A stretch of DNA of 64,000 bases from Mesobacillus jeotgali (lineage in GTDB: Bacteria > Bacillota > Bacilli > Bacillales > Cytobacillaceae): assembly GCF_014856545.2 (NCBI RefSeq), contig NZ_CP109811.1, positions 366,001 to 430,000 on the forward strand, read 5' to 3'. The position numbers and the translations under genes were made by a program. Under the pieces are notes generated by a model. The model saw nothing but the letters and a program-made list of their open reading frames with translations. It had not been told where the DNA came from and made no database searches. Below, piece by piece: positions 58,773 to 64,000 of the stretch (positions are counted from its first letter, which is position 1; each line of letters begins with the position of its first letter).

Positions 58773-58824
58773 TTTTACTAGATTGTACTGCTTGAATAAA
58801 TAAAATATGTACAATCTAGTAAAA
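58773..58824. repeat. Perfect 16-base inverted repeat between the lipoprotein and permease genes
   Basis: TTTTACTAGATTGTAC (58773-58788) and GTACAATCTAGTAAAA (58809-58824) flank a 20-base loop. It lacks a long T run on the minus strand, so it may weaken read-through or protect the mRNA rather than fully terminate. Confidence 0.7.
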
Positions 58825-58831
58825 AAGACTA

Positions 58832-60118
58832 TTAGTTTAACACTTTTTCCAGCGTCTTCAGATTTTTTCGCATCAGGCTGAAATAGTCCTCTTGGTTCTT
58901 CATATCTTCAACCGAGATGGACTCAAGATTATACAGGGTAACTGTCTCGGCACCAATTTCGCTTTGAATAATTTCTGCCACGCGTGACGAAACATTCTGT
59001 TCAAATGCAATGTATTTTAAATTATGTTCTTTTGCTTCCTCAATTAACTTTGTTAATTCCCGTTGTGAAGGCTCCTGTGTGGGAGAAAGTCCATTGACAG
59101 CGATCTGGATGATTCCATATCTATTTGACCAGTATCCATACGCTTCATGGGCGACAAGCAGATGTTTGTTTTCAGCCTGATTAATCGTAGTTTTAAATTC
59201 ATTGTCCAATTCCTTTAGGTCTTTCTCAAGCTGCGCAAAATTCTGTTCAAATTCCTGTTCGTGCTCTGGCATCTGTTGAACTAGGGAATCTTTGATATTG
59301 GAAGCTAGTTTGATAGACAGGATAGGATCGAGCCATACATGTGGATCTAAGTTTTTAGCATGATGATCCTCGTCCGAGTGAGAGGCTTCTTCGTCATTGT
59401 GCTCTTCATCAGAGTGAGCAGCTTCTTCGTTATGATGTTCTTTATCAGAATGAGCGGCTTCCTCGTCATGGTGTTCTTCATCGGAGTGAGCGGCTTCTTC
59501 GTCATGATGTTCTTCTTCAGAATGAGTGGCTTGCTCGTCGTGTTGTTCTTCTTCAGAGTGAGAGGCTTCTTCGTCATGGTGCTCTTCTTCGGAATGAGAG
59601 GCTTCTTCATCATGGTGCTCTTCATCAGAATGAGCGGCTTCTTCGTCTTGGTGCTCTTCATCAGAATGAGCGGCTTCCTCGTCATGGTGTCCTTCTTCGG
59701 AATGAGCATCTTCCCCTTCATGGGAATGATCATGGGAAGTCTCAATCATTTCCGCATTTTCTGCTGCTTTTACAATCATGACCTTTTCATCTTTCAAGGC
59801 TTTCTCTGCTTTTTCTGTAAATCCTTCGATTCCAGCTCCGGAATAAATGAATAAATCAGCTTCAGCAAGCTTCATCATATCCTTCGTGCTTGGTTCGAAA
59901 CTGTGGGCATCTACATTCGGTGGATAGATACTTTCCACATCCACGAATTCCCCGCCGATTTTTTTTGCAAAATCCTGAAGAGGGTAGATGGTTGTATAGA
60001 CCGTAAGCTTAGTAGCTTCTGAAATTTCTTTGGTGGCGGATTCCTTGCTAGAAGAACATCCGGCTAGTGTCAAACCCACTAATAGCAGTAAACCCAGTGA
60101 TAGTTTAGTAATTTTCAT
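58832..60118 (-). CDS. znuA: Zinc-binding ABC-type substrate-binding lipoprotein (ZnuA/AdcA) with expanded His-rich repeat
   Basis: 428 residues. Signal peptide with lipobox (LTLAGC, Cys21). Cluster A-I metal-binding fold with likely zinc ligands in PNVDAHSFEPS (His72), LDPHVWLDP (about 262), LLVAHEAYGYW (about 323) and a C-terminal acidic ligand. Between the first two lies a loop of nine full 12-residue units of HSDEEHHDEEAA type plus a partial tenth (about 139-255), much longer than the usual His-rich loop. It captures zinc outside the cell. Two Zur-box-like sites precede it. No znuB/znuC genes are adjacent; a UPF0718 permease pair follows instead. Confidence 0.88.
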   Translation of the reverse strand: MKITKLSLGLLLLVGLTLAGCSSSKESATKEISEATKLTVYTTIYPLQDFAKKIGGEFVDVESIYPPNVDAHSFEPSTKDMMKLAEADLFIYSGAGIEGFTEKAEKALKDEKVMIVKAAENAEMIETSHDHSHEGEDAHSEEGHHDEEAAHSDEEHQDEEAAHSDEEHHDEEASHSEEEHHDEEASHSEEEQHDEQATHSEEEHHDEEAAHSDEEHHDEEAAHSDKEHHNEEAAHSDEEHNDEEASHSDEDHHAKNLDPHVWLDPILSIKLASNIKDSLVQQMPEHEQEFEQNFAQLEKDLKELDNEFKTTINQAENKHLLVAHEAYGYWSNRYGIIQIAVNGLSPTQEPSQRELTKLIEEAKEHNLKYIAFEQNVSSRVAEIIQSEIGAETVTLYNLESISVEDMKNQEDYFSLMRKNLKTLEKVLN

Positions 60119-60147
60119 AGTGATCTCCTTAATGATATTTTCATTAA

Positions 60148-60162
60148 TCGAAATGATTCCGA
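60148..60162. promoter_or_regulatory. Zur-box-like site 1 before znuA
   Basis: TCGAAATGATTCCGA, a near match to the palindrome TCGTAATNATTACGA, lies 30 bases before the znuA start codon. Confidence 0.6.
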
Positions 60163-60202
60163 TTTAAAGTGTAAAACAGAAATTTATATTTGTAAATGAT
60201 TT

Positions 60203-60217
60203 TAGGAATCATTACGA
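60203..60217. promoter_or_regulatory. Zur-box-like site 2 before znuA
   Basis: On the minus strand TCGTAATGATTCCTA: one perfect half site and one degenerate half. Confidence 0.55.
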
Positions 60218-60330
60218 TTTAATTTCTCTAGAATAGAGTCTGCTTTGCTCCTGAAGAGGGTGACCAGTTAAGTATTTACTTTTCTAAATAATTGACAAGC
60301 AGGAAAGAAGCGACTAGTATCTAACTCAAA

Positions 60331-60345
60331 TCGTAATGATTACGA
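60331..60345. promoter_or_regulatory. Zur box before the COG0523 GTPase gene
   Basis: TCGTAATGATTACGA, flanked by AAA and TTAA, is a perfect palindrome matching the B. subtilis Zur consensus. It lies 79 bases before the GTPase start codon. Confidence 0.85.
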
Positions 60346-61065
60346 TTAAAGGTGTCTAATAGATTAGTATGCCGAACCAAAGACATGTATGAGAAGAAAA
60401 AAATAAACAATTGAGGTGTAGAAATGAACAGGAAAATCCCTGTAACTGTATTGAGCGGCTACCTTGGTTCAGGCAAGACCACATTACTGAATCATATATT
60501 GAACAATCGGGAGAATAAAAAATTGCGGTGATCGTAAATGATATGAGTGAAGTGAATGTGGACGCAGCTCTGATTAAACAAGGAGGCTTTGCAAAAACTC
60601 AAGAGAAGCTGGTCGAGCTTCAAAACGGCTGCATCTGCTGTACTCTAAGAGAGGATCTTATGATTGAGGTGGAGCGTCTTGCCAGGGCTGGGAATGTTGA
60701 CTATATCGTTATTGAATCATCTGGGATTTCGGAGCCGATACCAGTAGCCCAGACATTTACATACGTGGACGAAGAGCTGGATATTAATTTATCGGACTGG
60801 TGTAATCTCGACACCATGGTAACAGTTGTGGATGCGAACAGGTTTTGGCATGATTTCTCTTCTGGTGAGAGCCTCCTGGACAGAAAGGAAGGGACTGATG
60901 AGAATGATACACGAGAGGTCGTCGACTTATTGATTGATCAGATAGAGTTCGCCAATGTCATTCTTTTAAACAAAGGCTCTGTTAAAGGTAAATGTTGATA
61001 TTTGAAACCACCTCGATATCTTAGTATAATTAGCATAAGAACAGACATTCGGGGAGGTGGCAAGG

Positions 61066-62094
61066 TTGAGCAAAGCGTTCAGTAATCTATTAAAACATAT
61101 CGGGAATTTATCACACACAGAAAAAGAGCGAGTGTTTCAATGGGTAAAACGCTATGTTGAACCTTCATCCTCCGTTGGTGGTCGTCTAATTAATGAAATG
61201 CGAGAAACTCGTTTTAAAGAAGGATTTGAATGTCCTCATTGTGCATCTGGACACATTGTTAGGTTCGGCAAATACAATGGTCGCCAACGTTATCGTTGCA
61301 AATGTTGTAGTAAGACCTTTACTGATACAACGAATACAGTTCTTTACCGTACTCGTAAAGGTGATGAATGGATTACATTTGTTGACTGTATGTTCAAAGG
61401 CTATTCCCTGCGAAAATCTGCCGAAATCGTAGGGGTTACTTGGGTTACGCTTTTTTATTGGAGACACAAACTGTTAAGTGCATTAAAACAAATGGATTTT
61501 AAACAATTTGACGGTATCGTTGAAGTTGACGAGACCTATTTCCTATACTCTCAAAAAGGACATCGTGGGATTACTGAACGTAAACCTCGCAAGCGAGGCG
61601 GTAAATCAAAACATAGAGGAATAAGCCACGAACAAGTATGTGTTCTTGTTGCAAGAGACCGCACTAAAGCAACTGTCTCTAAAGTTGCTTGTATGGGGCG
61701 TGTTGTCAAAACCAAAGTTGATAGTATGATTGGTTCTAAACTAACATCTGATAATGTACTCGTTACAGATGCGTGGAGAGCCTATAAGACGTATGCAAAA
61801 GAAAAAGGTTTAGAGCATTACAGAATCAAATCAAATGATGGAAAACACGTTATAAAAGGCTTGTACCATATTCAAAATGTCAATGGTCTGCATTCACGAA
61901 TGAAAAGGTGGATAGACCGTTTTAAAGGTGTGGCTACGAAATACCTTGATAATTACCTTGCTTGGTTCTTGTTTGTAGATAGCCGTAGTAACGAAAGCAC
62001 AAAACACAATGTAAAAGAATTTCTTTTATCATCATTTGTATTTGAAATGACGGATACTTATGATAGTTTGCGTTTATCTAAATTCATTGTGTAA
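61066..62094 (+). CDS. IS1595-family transposase
   Basis: 342 residues. The N-terminal zinc ribbon is ECPHC then RYRCKCCSKTFTDTTNT (about 50-85). The ISXO2-like DDE domain has FDGIVEVDETYF (first Asp-Glu, about 152), VLVTDAWRAYKTYAKE (second Asp, about 238), and a VNGLHSRMKRWIDRFKGV segment (third catalytic residue region, about 285). It moves the surrounding element by DDE chemistry. TTG at 61066 is preferred because GGGGAGG lies 8 bases upstream; a GTG at 61057 overlaps that site. Confidence 0.9.
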   Translation: MSKAFSNLLKHIGNLSHTEKERVFQWVKRYVEPSSSVGGRLINEMRETRFKEGFECPHCASGHIVRFGKYNGRQRYRCKCCSKTFTDTTNTVLYRTRKGDEWITFVDCMFKGYSLRKSAEIVGVTWVTLFYWRHKLLSALKQMDFKQFDGIVEVDETYFLYSQKGHRGITERKPRKRGGKSKHRGISHEQVCVLVARDRTKATVSKVACMGRVVKTKVDSMIGSKLTSDNVLVTDAWRAYKTYAKEKGLEHYRIKSNDGKHVIKGLYHIQNVNGLHSRMKRWIDRFKGVATKYLDNYLAWFLFVDSRSNESTKHNVKEFLLSSFVFEMTDTYDSLRLSKFIV

Positions 62095-62110
62095 CGGATG
62101 GTGAACACAA

Positions 62111-62563
62111 GTGAAACTTCCTAATGGAGTAACTGGTTTTTATGATTCAAAAGTCAATAAACCCCCACAAGTAGACGGGAAACAGTTCAAGCAATTATGC
62201 TTCGACTTTGCTTCTCGTAACAGTGGGAAAGTAATAGATTTTATTACGCCTCAATACCCATCAAATTTTTATTACGCTCACGTTGAGATTGTAGGTAATC
62301 AGTTTTATATTCTTCTTAATGAACATTATCCTTATCTTGCATTCGCCTCCATAGTTGAATTTGGAAACATAAAATTTATCAACAGACCTGTTCCCTATGA
62401 GAAATTTTCATCTTTCTATCGAGTAATAGGTACAGGTGAACTAAACGTTCCTTTAAATCAAAAACTTTTAAAGCAAACGGAATTAAATAGTGCTGAATTG
62501 GAACAAATTGCTTATTGGAAGCCTGAAACGGTAGGGCAGATAATCTTTAACTATTGGGATTGA
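62111..62563 (+). CDS. Passenger gene of unknown function in the IS1595-family element
   Basis: 150 residues from a GTG start, MKLPNGVTGFYDSKVNKPPQ onward. The middle is beta-rich and aromatic (FYYAHVEIVGNQFYILLNEH), the C-terminus helical. No recognised domain. It begins 16 bases after the transposase stop and lies inside the terminal repeats, so it moves with the element. Passenger genes are known in some IS1595 elements; the role of this one is unknown. Confidence 0.65.
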   Translation: MKLPNGVTGFYDSKVNKPPQVDGKQFKQLCFDFASRNSGKVIDFITPQYPSNFYYAHVEIVGNQFYILLNEHYPYLAFASIVEFGNIKFINRPVPYEKFSSFYRVIGTGELNVPLNQKLLKQTELNSAELEQIAYWKPETVGQIIFNYWD

Positions 62564-63422
62564 CTAATAAGGAACTCCTCAAAAATTGGAGTTCCAATTA
62601 TTTTATTTAAAATCAACATTATAATTTAACAGAGCCTAAACAAAAAGGATTTGGTGGATGCTGATGTGTACCTTGAGCTGAAAGCAGTTTTGCAGAAGCT
62701 GAATCCGGGGGCAAGAATCATTGAATGCAGTCACTCCAGGGTAAGAATGGAGGATGTGCTCAATACTGGACTGTTCAATTTCGAAGAGGCCAGCCAGGGA
62801 GCAGGATGGATAAAGGAACTGAATGAAGAACATGTCCCTGAGACGGAGGAATATGGAATATCTTCATTTGTTCACAGGAGAAAGCTTCCATTCCATCCGG
62901 AGAGATGGAAGAAGTGGCTTGAGGATTGGCCTGAAGATATTGTGAGGGCAAAAGGCTTCTTCTGGCTGGCAACTCGTAATGATGTAGCAGGATTAATATC
63001 CCAGGCGGGGCCTTCCATTGTTTTTGAGGCTTCGGGAGAGTGGATAGACGCATACCCGGAGGATGAGAAAAATCAAATCCTTAAGGAAGAGCCTGAATTA
63101 TTGGCAAAATGGGATATTGAATTCGGGGATAGAATGACGGAGCTGGTTTTTATTGGTGTGAAGATGGATGTGTATGAGATTATTGGTAAATTGGATCAGT
63201 GTCTGCTGACGGAAGCAGAAATGATGATGGATTGGCGTCAATTCCCAGACCATCTTCCGCCTTTTGCTTTACCGGTCGAGAGTGGAAGCTAAGCTGCTGT
63301 TCGGCAGTGTACTGCTGATAACAGGACGTAAGTTTCTTAAGAGGGATATTAAAAACGAAGTTATTCTTTAGGTTGCGTTCACTGGGTATATGTGATTAAA
63401 TATCTGTATATTATTTTCTAAA

Positions 63423-63437
63423 TCGTAATGATTACGA
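63423..63437. promoter_or_regulatory. Zur box before rpsN2-rpmE2
   Basis: TCGTAATGATTACGA, identical in its 15 bases to the box at 60331, lies 28 bases before the rpsN start. Confidence 0.88.
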
Positions 63438-63465
63438 TTATCTCTGAAAGAAAGGAGTGAGTTTA

Positions 63466-63735
63466 TTGGCTAAAAAATCAAAGGTTGTAAAAGAAAAAAA
63501 GCGCCAGGAGCTGGTGTTGAAATATGCTGACCTGCGCAGGGAACTAAAAGAAAAAGGTGATTACGAAGCGCTGAGGAAGCTTCCGCGTGATTCCGCACCG
63601 ACTCGCTTGAAAAATCGCTGTGAAGTGACGGGCAGACCCCGTGGATACCTCCGTAAATTTAAAATGTCACGTATTGCTTTCCGTGAATACGCCCATAAAG
63701 GCCAGATTCCGGGCGTGAAAAAATCCAGCTGGTAA
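63466..63735 (+). CDS. rpsN: 30S ribosomal protein S14, zinc-independent paralogue
   Basis: 89 residues, [20 protein letters not shown] onward, with the S14 signature [20 protein letters not shown] and C-terminal [25 protein letters not shown] end. The Cys-x2-Cys pairs of zinc-binding S14 are absent (only one cysteine), so this is the form used when zinc is scarce. It replaces the zinc form in ribosomes and frees zinc. The TTG at 63466 follows AAAGGAG by 8 bases. A Zur box lies directly upstream, and rpmE2 follows after 20 bases. Confidence 0.93.
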   Translation: MAKKSKVVKEKKRQELVLKYADLRRELKEKGDYEALRKLPRDSAPTRLKNRCEVTGRPRGYLRKFKMSRIAFREYAHKGQIPGVKKSSW

Positions 63736-63755
63736 AAAGATTGGAGGAATTTACG

Positions 63756-64000
63756 ATGAAGGAAAATATTCATCCCGATTATCATAAAGTAGTATTCATG
63801 GATACAAACAGCGGCTTTAAGTTTTTAACAGGATCGACTAAGACATCGAACCAGACAATCCAATGGGAAGATGGCAACACATACCCGCTTATTAAAGTAG
63901 AAGTAAGCTCTGATACCCATCCATTTTATACCGGTGTCCAAAAGTTCTCTGACCGTGGAGGCCGAACTGAGAGATTTATGAAGAGGTATAGTTTAAAGGA
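63756..64000 (+). CDS. rpmE2: 50S ribosomal protein L31 type B (3' end outside the window)
   Basis: The visible 81 residues start [20 protein letters not shown] and contain [20 protein letters not shown] and RTERFMKRY, the type B L31 pattern. The cysteines of zinc-binding L31 are absent. TTGGAGGAA precedes the ATG. It is the second gene of a Zur-controlled pair with rpsN and replaces zinc-containing L31 in starvation. The frame is still open at the window end. Confidence 0.93.
   Translation, partial: MKENIHPDYHKVVFMDTNSGFKFLTGSTKTSNQTIQWEDGNTYPLIKVEVSSDTHPFYTGVQKFSDRGGRTERFMKRYSLK

Larger units (their letters stand above)
60975..62636 (+). mobile_element. IS1595-family insertion sequence with passenger gene (1662 bases)
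   Basis: Perfect 12-base terminal inverted repeats GGCTCTGTTAAA (60975-60986) and TTTAACAGAGCC (62625-62636) are flanked by an 8-base target duplication TAAACAAA (60967-60974 and 62637-62644). It carries a transposase and one further gene, both on the plus strand. The sharp ends and intact genes suggest a recent insertion. Confidence 0.92.
60424..63292 (+). pseudogene. COG0523 GTPase (ZagA/YciC-like), broken by a frameshift and an insertion sequence
   Basis: The N-terminus [20 protein letters not shown] (Walker A) runs out of frame at an A run, 60517-60522. One more A restores [14 protein letters not shown]. Downstream are the zinc-site motif NGCICCTLREDL and VNYIVIESSGISEPIP-like GTPase motifs. 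At 60974 the frame is cut in the NKxD motif (ILLNK) by an IS1595-family element, and it resumes after 62636 with NKKDLVDADVYLELKAVLQK, ending at 63292. Intact members are GTPase metallochaperones made in zinc starvation; here the gene should be inactive. Perfect Zur box upstream. Confidence 0.88.

Noticed and set aside
59360..59854. 164-codon open frame antisense to the His-rich repeat of znuA
   Set aside because: It is a Phe/Met/Val repeat created by the complementary strand of the His/Glu repeat, with no ribosome site.

Overview
The window reads as chromosome of an endospore-forming member of the Bacillaceae (Bacillus/Mesobacillus-like). The grounds are strong AGGAGG-type ribosome binding sites with many TTG/GTG starts, Rho-independent terminators after most genes, and Bacillus-type systems: the lutABC lactate operon with its LutR operator, Zur boxes, an Fnr box before narK, zinc-free S14 and type B L31 proteins, bacillolysin and a collagen-like spore-surface protein.

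Layout. 1-2500: end of a peptide/nickel ABC permease operon, a BsuPI-like lipoprotein, a small coiled-coil membrane protein and a Gly/Tyr-rich protein. 2633-7566: rlmD, then a HAD phosphatase, a lipoprotein, a DUF429 protein and an Fpg-family glycosylase, closed by a decayed copy of the rlmD 3' end and its terminator. 7822-21559: a collagen-like surface protein followed by glycosyltransferases and the four enzymes expected for UDP-2,3-diacetamido-2,3-dideoxyglucuronate, probably a spore-surface glycosylation locus. 21854-29589: dus, M4 protease, sstT, a small conserved gene and katG. 29823-35247: lactate utilisation (permease, LutR, LutABC). 35532-37675: DUF2294 protein, SbtA bicarbonate transporter and a carbonic-anhydrase-like protein. 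37907-41409: acetyltransferase, flavin amine oxidase, EAL phosphodiesterase and two kinds of tandem repeat. 41822-45916: a cobalamin riboswitch with terminator ahead of a thioesterase and class I ribonucleotide reductase.

45943-52741 is the most unusual part. Small, mostly unknown genes, nearly all on the plus strand, are separated by two recurring intergenic modules: a terminator hairpin (A) and a hairpin-forming repeat (B). A frameshifted tyrosine recombinase lies inside, divergent from the genes to its right. An IS110-family element has split one B repeat. Its 3' noncoding region folds by eye into two similar internal loops; the first carries segments matching both sides of the insertion site, as expected of a bridge RNA. 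The whole resembles a Gram-positive analogue of an integron cassette array carrying an IS110 element that targets its repeats.

53036-64000: narK with an Fnr box, an Old-Yellow-Enzyme-type reductase, then a zinc-starvation (Zur) locus: two permease-like proteins, a zinc-binding lipoprotein with a large His-rich repeat, a COG0523 GTPase broken by a frameshift and an IS1595-family insertion carrying a passenger gene, rpsN2 and the start of rpmE2.

All calls come from reading the sequence without database searches. Family names rest on remembered motifs, and RNA structures were paired by eye.
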